This document shows positions 56,630-64,000 of a stretch of DNA of 64,000 nt, in pieces (position 1 is the first letter of the stretch; each line of letters starts with the position of its first letter). The stretch is from Capnocytophaga catalasegens. Lineage in GTDB: Bacteria > Bacteroidota > Bacteroidia > Flavobacteriales > Flavobacteriaceae. Location of the stretch: positions 62,001 through 126,000 of the forward strand of contig NZ_BPMA01000002.1 of assembly GCF_026005215.1 (NCBI RefSeq), given 5' to 3'. The notes below the pieces were generated by a model. It made no database searches, was not told the DNA's origin, and saw only the letters and a program-made list of their open reading frames with translations. Both the position numbers and the translations under genes were made by a program.

Positions 56630-57862
56630 TTAATTTTCAAATTCTTCTTTTAATATACGTAAAACCTCTTCAATGGTTTCCAATTCCAAATCGGTACGTT
56701 TAACAAGTTCCTCAGCCGAATGCTCTAAAACACTCTTAGCTGTATCTAACCCTACACGGCGAAATTCTTCTATTACCCACACTTCTATTTCGTCATCAAA
56801 TTCTGTAAGTTCGATATCTTCTTCTGCACCTTCTCTAAATACATCAATTTCATAGCCAGTCAATTGGCTCGCCAAACGAATATTTGCTCCTCCTTTTCCG
56901 ATTGCCTTAGACACCTCTTCGGGGGCCAACAAAACTTCGGCACGTTTAGTTTCTTCATTAACTGTTACCATTGAAACTTTGGCAGGAGCTAAAGCACGTG
57001 TAATAAACAATACAGGGTTGGAAGTGTAATTTATCACATCTATATTTTCGTTTCCTAATTCTCGCACAATCCCGTGAATACGTGCTCCACGTACTCCTAC
57101 ACAAGCTCCTACAGGATCCACTCTATCATCATATGTATCAACAGCTACTTTTGCTTTTTCACCAGGAATACGTGCTACACGCTGAATTGTAATAAGTCCA
57201 TCTGCAATTTCTGGAATTTCTTGTTCGAAAAGACGCTCTAAAAACTTTGGTGAAGTTCTCGAAAGAATAATTGATGGTTTATTTCCTTTTAGTTCAACAT
57301 TTTCAACTATTCCCATTATAGTATCACCTTTTTTGAAGAAATCAGAAGGGATTTGCTTATCACGAGGAAGCACAATTTCATTTCCATCATCATCTAAAAG
57401 AATAACAGCTTTACCTCTAATATGGTGAATTTCAGCCGAATAGATTTGTCCAATAATATCTTTAAAGCGACGATATATATTTGTACTATCGTATTCGTGA
57501 ATCTTAGACATTAAATTCTGACGAAGAGCCAAAATTGCTCTACGCCCCAAGTCTTTTATTTTCACTTCTTCTGATACATCTTCTCCTACTTCAAAGTCGG
57601 CTTCTATCTTACGAGCCTCACTCAAAGGTATTTCTTGATTAGGATTTGTAACCATTCCATCTTCAACCACTACTCGATTGCGCCATATTTCCAAATCTCC
57701 TTTATCTGGATTGATAATAATATCAAAATTATCATCAGACCCATATTTTCTCTTTAAAGCGGTTCGAAATACTTCTTCCAGAATAGCCATAAGAGTTTCT
57801 CTATCAATCAATTTTTCGTCTTTAAATTCTGAAAAAGATGCTATCAAATCAAAATTCTCCAT
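56630..57862 (-). CDS. nusA: Transcription termination/antitermination factor NusA
   Basis: 410 residues. N-terminal RNA-polymerase-binding domain (1-125), S1 domain (135-200, GDTIMGIVENVE), and two KH domains (GACVGVRGARIHGIVREL and GKGGANIRLASQL). It ends in a short acidic region lacking the AR repeats of Proteobacteria, as in Bacteroidota. Middle gene of the operon, 8 bases after rimP. Confidence 0.97.
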   Translation of the reverse strand: MENFDLIASFSEFKDEKLIDRETLMAILEEVFRTALKRKYGSDDNFDIIINPDKGDLEIWRNRVVVEDGMVTNPNQEIPLSEARKIEADFEVGEDVSEEVKIKDLGRRAILALRQNLMSKIHEYDSTNIYRRFKDIIGQIYSAEIHHIRGKAVILLDDDGNEIVLPRDKQIPSDFFKKGDTIMGIVENVELKGNKPSIILSRTSPKFLERLFEQEIPEIADGLITIQRVARIPGEKAKVAVDTYDDRVDPVGACVGVRGARIHGIVRELGNENIDVINYTSNPVLFITRALAPAKVSMVTVNEETKRAEVLLAPEEVSKAIGKGGANIRLASQLTGYEIDVFREGAEEDIELTEFDDEIEVWVIEEFRRVGLDTAKSVLEHSAEELVKRTDLELETIEEVLRILKEEFEN

Positions 57863-57870
57863 ATTTTCTT

Positions 57871-58335
57871 CTAAAATTTTATTATCAATTTTGCTTCTTT
57901 TATATCTGTTAAAGCAATATTATGTTGTTCTTTTACTGTTATTTTCCCTTTTCCTACAGGCTTAGGTTTTCTAACCTCTTGTTCTATAATAATTGTCTGA
58001 TTTTCCACTGATTTCAAAACGCCTTCTAGTTCTATTTCATTTGTTTTTACATTAAGTACTCGTCCTATATTTTTAACATACTGACGTAGATTTACCAATG
58101 GAGAAAAAATACCGCACGAAGTTACTTCTAACGAAAAATCGACCTCTTCTCTATCCAAATGATGTTCTACAGCACGGCTTAACGCTACACAATCTTCAAC
58201 ACCAATATTGTTATCACCATCTATAATTATTTTTATAGCATTGCTTGATGATATTGACCAATCAATTAGAAACAAACTCGGATTCTCTTCTAACCCTTTA
58301 TCTATCAATAATTTAACTTTATCTTCGAATTCCAT
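57871..58335 (-). CDS. rimP: Ribosome maturation factor RimP
   Basis: 154 residues: N-terminal RimP_N fold with IIIDGDNNIGVEDCVALSRAVE (shown as IIIDGDNN, then VEDCVALSRAVE) and EVTSCGI, C-terminal SH3-like domain. Assists 30S maturation. First gene of the rimP-nusA-infB operon, with a consensus promoter at 58395-58426. Confidence 0.93.
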   Translation of the reverse strand: MEFEDKVKLLIDKGLEENPSLFLIDWSISSSNAIKIIIDGDNNIGVEDCVALSRAVEHHLDREEVDFSLEVTSCGIFSPLVNLRQYVKNIGRVLNVKTNEIELEGVLKSVENQTIIIEQEVRKPKPVGKGKITVKEQHNIALTDIKEAKLIIKF

Positions 58336-58394
58336 TTTTATTACAAAAAAAGAGGACTAACGCCCTCTTCCATTCCTTTACCATTTATCGGGTG

Positions 58395-58426
58395 CAAAAG
58401 TATAACGTTATTTTCAAAAAAACAAA
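58395..58426 (-). promoter_or_regulatory. Promoter of rimP-nusA-infB
   Basis: Minus strand: TTTG at 58423-58426, 20 bases, TACTTTTG at 58395-58402. Leader about 55 bases. Confidence 0.88.
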
Positions 58427-58475
58427 TTTTTTTTAAATATTTTTTTATAATTTTTCTTGCTCCCTCAGAATTTTA

Positions 58476-59651
58476 CTATTCTGATTCAAAAGCTCTTAAC
58501 AACTGATTAAATGCTTTTTGCAAAATACTACGAGGGCAAGCTACATTGATTCGCATAAACCCACCTCCTTCTTTACCAAACATTTCCCCATCATTTAGAG
58601 CCAAATTCGCTTTATCAACAAAAAAATTAACTAACTCTTTCTGAGTAAGTTGCATTTGTCGGCAATCCAAAAATATCAAATACGAGGCTTGTGGGCGTAT
58701 TATTTTGACTTTCGGGAGATTTTTTTGCACAAAATCAGCAACCCAATTTATATTGTCTTGTACATATTTGAGGAGTTCATCAAGCCATTGTTCTCCTTGC
58801 GCTGTATAAACAGACACCAATGTATTGAAAGAAAATAAATTACCATCGCCAAGCATACATTTTATATAAGTATTTTTTTGAAATTTCTCTCGCATTGTTT
58901 CATTCTCTATTATTGCATAAGCACTTGAAAAACCTGCCATATTGAAAGGCTTACTTGGCGAATTAAACACTAAACAATTCTCTCTTGCTTTCTCGTTAAT
59001 AGTGGCAAAAACCTGATGTTTATAAGGAGAAAGAGTTAAATCAGAATGAATTTCATCAGAAATTACAAATACATTATTTCGATAACAAATATCGGCTATT
59101 CGTTCCATTTCTTCTAATGTCCAGACACGTCCTCCGGGATTATGTGGATTACATAAAATAAATAATTTACAACCTTCTACATTTTTTTCAAATTGCTCAA
59201 AATCAATCTGATAATTCCCATTTACTAATCGCAAAGGACTATTAACTAACGTTCGTTGATTATTCTGAACCGCCAAGATAAAAGGCGGATAAACTGGCTG
59301 TTGTATCATCACTTTATCGCCTTTTTCTGTAAATGCCTGTATTGCCAATGCCAAACCAGGAACAACCCCTGGAGAAAATAAAATAGATTCTTTAGTTATA
59401 TTCCAGTTATTTCGTTTTTTTTGCCAGTTAATAATAGCCTCATACCACGACTCTGGTATTGATGTATATCCAAATATTTCATTTTCTATACGTTTTTCAA
59501 TAGCTTTTTTCACAAATGGAGGTGTTTTAAACTCCATATCAGCAATCCATAATGGGAGTAAATCTGTTCTCCCCCAACGAGGTTCAAGAGCCTCCCATTT
59601 GAGAGAATCTGTTCCACTTCGGTCAATAACTTCATCAAAATTATAGCTCAT
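58476..59651 (-). CDS. MalY/PatB family aminotransferase (cystathionine beta-lyase type)
   Basis: 391 residues, fold type I PLP enzyme. Start FDEVIDRSGTDSLKWE and LPLWIADMEFKTPP are typical of MalY/PatB. PLP Lys in SPSKPFNMAG (usual APSKTFNIAG). Cleaves cystathionine or related C-S bonds, releasing a sulfur product; the exact substrate is inferred. Its ATG lies 27 bases after plsC on the same strand. Confidence 0.9.
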   Translation of the reverse strand: MSYNFDEVIDRSGTDSLKWEALEPRWGRTDLLPLWIADMEFKTPPFVKKAIEKRIENEIFGYTSIPESWYEAIINWQKKRNNWNITKESILFSPGVVPGLALAIQAFTEKGDKVMIQQPVYPPFILAVQNNQRTLVNSPLRLVNGNYQIDFEQFEKNVEGCKLFILCNPHNPGGRVWTLEEMERIADICYRNNVFVISDEIHSDLTLSPYKHQVFATINEKARENCLVFNSPSKPFNMAGFSSAYAIIENETMREKFQKNTYIKCMLGDGNLFSFNTLVSVYTAQGEQWLDELLKYVQDNINWVADFVQKNLPKVKIIRPQASYLIFLDCRQMQLTQKELVNFFVDKANLALNDGEMFGKEGGGFMRINVACPRSILQKAFNQLLRAFESE

Positions 59652-59678
59652 TTAATATATTTTATTGGGTTTGCAAAT

Positions 59679-60419
59679 TTATTCTTCTGTTTGTAAATCT
59701 TTGGCTATTTCATTACGGATTTTTTCTATAAGATTTTCAGCACTATCCGATGAAATAGGAATTGGTTGGTGGGTTATAAAATTAACATCATTACACAATC
59801 CTATCGGAAATGTTCCATAATGTACTATTTTCCACGAATTGTTAATTGTTATCGGAACAATATACCCTTCAGGCATATATTTCATCATTATTTTAAGTCC
59901 TGTCGTCTTAAATGGTTTCAATTTTCCATTTCGACTACGAGTTCCTTCTGGAAAAATAACGCCTGTATATTTATTTTTTGAAAGATATTTGGCAAATTCT
60001 GCCAATTTTGCAATTGATTCTTTTTGATTCTTTCTATCAATAAGTACAGAACCATTATTTTTAAGGTTAATACCTATACTTGGTGTTCCGTTATCAAGTT
60101 CCTTTTTACCTACGAACTTAGGATCATACTTGCGTAAAAACCAAATAAGAGGTGGTATATCGTACACACTCTGGTGATTGGGAACAAATAAAATAGGTAC
60201 ATTCTCAGGAATAGAATTCTTAAAATGAAATTTCACTCCATTTCCTGTAATTTTTAGAAAATTTACCAAAAAGAAATTTAATATTTCAACACATTTTCTA
60301 TGAGTTTTTCTACCAAAAATATGAATACTTATCCATTGTAATGGATGAAAAAATATTAAAAAAGAAGCATAAGCTATATAATGCAATATGCTAAGTGGAT
60401 AGGAAAATATTTTTTTCAT
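59679..60419 (-). CDS. plsC: 1-acyl-sn-glycerol-3-phosphate acyltransferase
   Basis: 246 residues with an N-terminal membrane segment (about 8-34). The acyltransferase motif NHQSVYD has His82 and Asp87; the substrate motif FPEGTRS is at 156-162. Makes phosphatidic acid in phospholipid synthesis. First of a two-gene unit with the MalY-like lyase. Confidence 0.93.
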   Translation of the reverse strand: MKKIFSYPLSILHYIAYASFLIFFHPLQWISIHIFGRKTHRKCVEILNFFLVNFLKITGNGVKFHFKNSIPENVPILFVPNHQSVYDIPPLIWFLRKYDPKFVGKKELDNGTPSIGINLKNNGSVLIDRKNQKESIAKLAEFAKYLSKNKYTGVIFPEGTRSRNGKLKPFKTTGLKIMMKYMPEGYIVPITINNSWKIVHYGTFPIGLCNDVNFITHQPIPISSDSAENLIEKIRNEIAKDLQTEE

Positions 60420-60473
60420 TCACTTTCAAAATAGTTTAAATAACAACATCTTAATCTAAGATAAAAACAGAAA

Positions 60474-60500
60474 ACGAAATTGCCAAAAAGACAATTTCGT
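60474..60500 (-). terminator. Terminator after the bacilliredoxin gene
   Basis: ACGAAATTG / CAATTTCGT stem with a 9-base loop; T-rich on the minus-strand exit side. Confidence 0.75.
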
Positions 60501-60526
60501 CCCTAATAAAATTTCAAAATAATGAT

Positions 60527-60937
60527 TTAACAAAATTCATCATAAGCCTCTTTCAAGTTATCGGCTATAATCTCTGCCGGACGCCCTTCTATATGATGGC
60601 GTTCTAACATATGAACCAATTCTCCATCTTTGAATAAGGCAATACTGGGTGATGATGGCGGAAATGGAAACATATACTCTCGCATTTTTTGAGTTGCTTC
60701 TTTATCAACACCTGCAAAAACTGTTACCAAATAATCAGGCTTTTTATTATTCTTAAGACTTTCTTTAACTGCAGGGCGTGCCATACCAGCAGCACAACCA
60801 CAAACAGAATTAACCATTACAAGCATTGTTCCATTTTTTTTAATCGCTTTATCAACAGCTTCGATGGTTTTAAGTTCTTGAAATCCTACGGAAGTTAAGT
60901 CTTCGATCATAGGTTTTACTAATTCGGGTGGATACAT
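60527..60937 (-). CDS. BrxA/BrxB family bacilliredoxin
   Basis: 136 residues, thioredoxin-like. The Cys46-Gly-Cys48 (CGC) motif in SVCGCAAG is diagnostic of bacilliredoxins. In Bacillus they remove bacillithiol from proteins; in Bacteroidota the thiol partner is inferred. -7 element TAACTTTG at 60959-60966. Confidence 0.94.
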   Translation of the reverse strand: MYPPELVKPMIEDLTSVGFQELKTIEAVDKAIKKNGTMLVMVNSVCGCAAGMARPAVKESLKNNKKPDYLVTVFAGVDKEATQKMREYMFPFPPSSPSIALFKDGELVHMLERHHIEGRPAEIIADNLKEAYDEFC

Positions 60938-61038
60938 AATTTTCTTTTTTTAAAGATGCAAAGTTATATATTTTTTTCAAATAAATATGTTTTCATTTTA
61001 ATTTTTTCTTTTTATATAAACATATTTTTCCAAGTATT

Positions 61039-63183
61039 TTATTTGTCAATACCTTCTAAATTGAGCAAGAAAGCATACTCCTGAGCATCTTCTCGAAGTG
61101 ATTCAAAACGACCTGAAGAACCGCTATGTCCCGCATCCATATTGATATGGAAAAGTAAAAGATTATTATCTGTTTTTAATTCACGCAAAAGCGCAACCCA
61201 CTTAGCTGGCTCCCAATATTGTACTTGCGAATCGTGATACCCTGTGGTAATAAGCATATTAGGATATTGTTTTTTGGTAACATTATCATATGGAGAATAC
61301 GATTTCATATAATCATAATATATTTTTTCATTCGGATTACCCCATTCTTCATATTCGCCTGTGGTTAAAGGAATCGAATCATCAAGCATTGTAGTTACCA
61401 CATCAACAAAAGGAACTTGTGCTATTATTCCGTTGAATAATTTGGGTGCCATATTGGCAACTGCTCCCATTAGAAGTCCTCCTGCTGAACCTCCCATTGC
61501 GTACAAATGCTTGGGTGAAGTATACTTCTGGTTGATAACATGCTTGGCACAAGCTATAAAATCTGTAAATGTATTTTTCTTTTTCAAGAATTTACCATTT
61601 TCATACCATTCTCTTCCCAAATATTCGCTTCCTCGAATATGAGCTATTGCAAAAATAAATCCTCTGTCAAGCAAACTTAATCGAATACTCGAAAACGAAG
61701 GGTCTATCGTTACTCCATACGAACCATATCCGTAAAGCAAAAACGGATTATTCCCGTTGCGTTCCATTCCTTTTCGATAAACAATTGATATAGGAATTTT
61801 TTCGCCATCATCGGCTGTTGCCCAAATCCGTTCAGATGTATAATTATTCTTATCAAATTTTCCGCCCAAAACTTCTTGTTCTTTTTTCACCTCTTGTATT
61901 TTGGTTTTCATATTATAATCAATTACCGAACGTGGCGTTGTAAGAGATGTGTACGAATATCTAAGTATATCGGTATCAAAATCAAGATTGGTCGATGTAT
62001 AAGCCGTATAAGTTTCATTATCGAAAGGAAGATACTCGTCTTGGGTTCCGTCCCAGCGAATAATTCGGATTTTGTTAAGTCCATTGTCACGCTCGGTTAC
62101 CACCAAATAATCTTTGAAAATATCAATATCTTCTAAGCGAACTTCTTTTCGATGAGGGATAACGGGCTTCCAATTTTCTTTTCGCGTGTTGGTAATTGGG
62201 GTTTTGTCTAACTTAAAATTGGTCGCTCCATCTGCGTTATTCAATATATAGAAATAATCTTGATAGTGAGAAATGCTATATTCTAAACCTTTGGTTCGAG
62301 GTTGGAAAATCGTGAATTCCCCTAGAGGATTATCTGCCGAAAGGTATTGATATTCTGAGGTTGTGGTGCTTTCAGAACCAATAATTATATACTTTTCTGA
62401 TTTGGTCGTATATACAAAAGTTCGATATAACTCATCTTTTTCGTGAAAAACTTCTACATCATTTTTAGAGTCTGAGCCTCTTTGGTGTCTCATAATTTTT
62501 TCGGAGCGAAGCGTTTGCGGATTTTTCAGTCCATAAAATAATGTTTTATTATCATTTGCCCAACAAAAGCCTGTAATATTTTTAATCCCTGTTTGAGTTA
62601 CCTTGCCGGTTTCTAAGTTTTTAAAATACAAATGAAATATATTTCTCCCTTGTGTATCAACAGAAAAGGCAGCCCATTTGTTATCGGGGCTTATTTCCAT
62701 ACCGCCTAAGTTATAAAAAGCGTGTCCTTTTGCCATTTCATTCACGTTAAAGAGAATTTCTTCGGGAGCTTCCAAAGATTCTTTGCGACGAGAATAAATA
62801 GGATACTCTCCTCCTTGCTCGTAGCGAGTATTGTACCAATATCCGTTGTGCTTGTACGGAACGGAAGAGTCATCTTCTTTTATCCGCGACTTCATTTCTT
62901 CAAAAAGTCGATTTTCAAAATCTTTGGTCGGAGCTGTCATCTGCTGATAATACTGATTTTCAGCTTCTAAATAGGCTAATACTTCGGGTGAATCACGCTG
63001 GTTCATCCAAAAATAGTTATCTACGCGCTTGTCTGCGAATTTTTCCAATATTTTCTCATGCTTCGGAGCTTTTGGAGGTACTACATTCATTGTTTCTTTC
63101 TTTTTTTCGTTACAAGAAGTTAATAAAATAATCGAAGTGGCTACAAGCACTCCATTTTTCAAGAAATTTCGTTGTGTTTTCAT
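61039..63183 (-). CDS. ptrB: Oligopeptidase B-like S9A peptidase (lipoprotein)
   Basis: 714 residues with a lipobox near residue 24 (TSCNEKKKE). Propeller domain (about 80-440) and hydrolase domain with Ser566 in GGSAGG, Asp651 in GYHDSQVQYWEP and His686 in DAGHSGSSGR. Cleaves short peptides after basic residues. The lipid anchor with nearby Lys/Glu suggests an envelope position. Single gene. Confidence 0.9.
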   Translation of the reverse strand: MKTQRNFLKNGVLVATSIILLTSCNEKKKETMNVVPPKAPKHEKILEKFADKRVDNYFWMNQRDSPEVLAYLEAENQYYQQMTAPTKDFENRLFEEMKSRIKEDDSSVPYKHNGYWYNTRYEQGGEYPIYSRRKESLEAPEEILFNVNEMAKGHAFYNLGGMEISPDNKWAAFSVDTQGRNIFHLYFKNLETGKVTQTGIKNITGFCWANDNKTLFYGLKNPQTLRSEKIMRHQRGSDSKNDVEVFHEKDELYRTFVYTTKSEKYIIIGSESTTTSEYQYLSADNPLGEFTIFQPRTKGLEYSISHYQDYFYILNNADGATNFKLDKTPITNTRKENWKPVIPHRKEVRLEDIDIFKDYLVVTERDNGLNKIRIIRWDGTQDEYLPFDNETYTAYTSTNLDFDTDILRYSYTSLTTPRSVIDYNMKTKIQEVKKEQEVLGGKFDKNNYTSERIWATADDGEKIPISIVYRKGMERNGNNPFLLYGYGSYGVTIDPSFSSIRLSLLDRGFIFAIAHIRGSEYLGREWYENGKFLKKKNTFTDFIACAKHVINQKYTSPKHLYAMGGSAGGLLMGAVANMAPKLFNGIIAQVPFVDVVTTMLDDSIPLTTGEYEEWGNPNEKIYYDYMKSYSPYDNVTKKQYPNMLITTGYHDSQVQYWEPAKWVALLRELKTDNNLLLFHINMDAGHSGSSGRFESLREDAQEYAFLLNLEGIDK

Positions 63184-63275
63184 TGCATTATACTATTATT
63201 TACTATTTTTTTATTCCAAAAGATTTATTATCTATCGGTTAAGAGCAAAAAACGAATATTTTCTGCTTATTACAT

Positions 63276-63875
63276 TTATTTTTTACGAAGAATTGGATTT
63301 AATTCTTCATCATTATACATTTTCATTTGCTTATAAACTTTCATATATTTTTTCCCTTGCTCAATATCAACCAATAATTGGTCTAATGCAAGCGAAAGGT
63401 CTTTTTTCTGTTCCAATAAAACCACCAATTTTGCCTGACAAGCCTCTTTGTGAGCCACAGAGGCATCGGGGCGCTCGACTTCTTGTTGCATATGATAAAT
63501 TTTCAGTGCTAAAATAGAGAGTCTATCAATTGCCCACGCTGGACTTTCGGTATTTATCGTAGCTTCTTTGAGCGGTTGTACATTTTTGTATTTATCCAAA
63601 AAATAACTATCAATGTACTCAACCGTATCGGTCCTATCTTGATTAGAAGCATCAATTTTTCGCTTCAAGTCGAGTGCCTCTATGGGGTCTATCTGTGGGT
63701 CTCGGATAATATCTTCGTAATGCCACTGCACGGTATCTATCCAGTTCTTACGATAAAGCAAATGTTCGATACTGGGCGAAGGATATGGATTGACAAAAGA
63801 TTGATATACGTCGTCTAACACGTGGTACTGACGAATACTTTCTTCAAAAATCTTAAAAGCATTTTTACTAAACAT
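63276..63875 (-). CDS. DUF4254 domain protein
   Basis: 199 residues, helical, cytoplasmic, charged. The segment IEHLLYRKNWIDTVQWHYED and the ALDLKRKIDASNQDRTD stretch match DUF4254, a Bacteroidota family often beside glycosyltransferase genes; function unknown. -7 element TATATTTG at 63892-63899. Confidence 0.88.
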   Translation of the reverse strand: MFSKNAFKIFEESIRQYHVLDDVYQSFVNPYPSPSIEHLLYRKNWIDTVQWHYEDIIRDPQIDPIEALDLKRKIDASNQDRTDTVEYIDSYFLDKYKNVQPLKEATINTESPAWAIDRLSILALKIYHMQQEVERPDASVAHKEACQAKLVVLLEQKKDLSLALDQLLVDIEQGKKYMKVYKQMKMYNDEELNPILRKK

Positions 63876-63953
63876 AATTTTGTATTTTTCGCAAATATAC
63901 CTTTATTTTGTAATCTGAAAAAATATTTGTTCAATTTTTTAATTTTTAAGTTT

Positions 63954-64000
63954 ATGATTATACATCGTTTTGACCTTCAACCCTCTGTATTACACCAATT
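63954..64000 (+). CDS. Start of a gene cut by the window end
   Basis: An ATG at 63954 opens 15 codons (MIIHRFDLQPSVLHQ) to the window edge, divergent from DUF4254. The pattern resembles the N-terminus of uracil phosphoribosyltransferase, but the piece is too short to assign. Confidence 0.35.
   Translation, partial: MIIHRFDLQPSVLHQ

Overview
The window is AT-rich DNA of a Flavobacteriia-type Bacteroidota, and Capnocytophaga is my best guess for the genus (inference from overall resemblance; 16S or ANI would decide). Evidence seen in the sequence: promoters of the Bacteroidota type (TTTG, 19-20 bases, TAnnTTTG) in front of many genes, almost no Shine-Dalgarno sequences, many short lipoproteins of Bacteroidota-only DUF families (DUF3098, DUF4136, DUF4254, DUF4369, DUF6048, DUF6261, DUF6263, DUF6452), a type IX secretion sorting domain, and a glycogen synthase-phosphorylase fusion typical of the phylum.

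Layout. 0-1.8 kb: a beta-barrel-like protein, a small coiled-coil protein and an unusual cluster of TCCTCAAT palindromes. 1.8-11.2 kb: housekeeping genes (ettA, a P-loop kinase, cutC, cdd, ftsX-DUF3098-uppP-DUF6263, and rlmD-DUF6452-DUF6048). 11.3-26.2 kb: a calcium P-type ATPase, lolD, TIGR02757, dnaX, an rRNA methyltransferase, a ZIP transporter, a peptide transporter-DPP IV operon and cvpA. dnaX carries an A10 run at which one reading frame ends as a short gamma form while the -1 frame continues, fully open, into the tau C-terminus. 26.2-31.3 kb: an accessory operon that looks like an undescribed two-peptide bacteriocin system. It has two small double-glycine-leader precursors with matching cysteine placement, two related small membrane proteins, a multi-pass membrane protein, a membrane-anchored thioredoxin-like protein and a C39-peptidase ABC exporter, all behind a clear promoter whose leader is duplicated in front of a neighbouring gene. 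31.4-35.6 kb: the glycogen enzyme fusion.

35.8-45.8 kb is an accessory, surface-oriented region: a lipoprotein paired with a cholesterol-dependent-cytolysin-like lipoprotein lacking the membrane-binding domain 4, argS, tRNA-Gly and tRNA-Leu, a decayed helicase-like gene next to the tRNAs, a lipoprotein glycoside hydrolase of family 6, a LysM protein, and a secreted reprolysin-type metalloprotease with a T9SS sorting domain. 45.8-64 kb is again mostly core: uvrA, DUF6261, a 42-bp tandem repeat array, a START-like protein with a class IV aminotransferase, ribE with a GNAT acetyltransferase, pdxA, the rimP-nusA-infB operon, a MalY-like lyase with plsC, a bacilliredoxin, oligopeptidase B, DUF4254 and the first codons of a gene cut by the window end.

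Working together: the DPP IV/peptide transporter pair, oligopeptidase B and the secreted metalloprotease point to a life on proteins and peptides. The bacteriocin-like operon and the cytolysin-like pair are candidate weapons against other bacteria or host cells.
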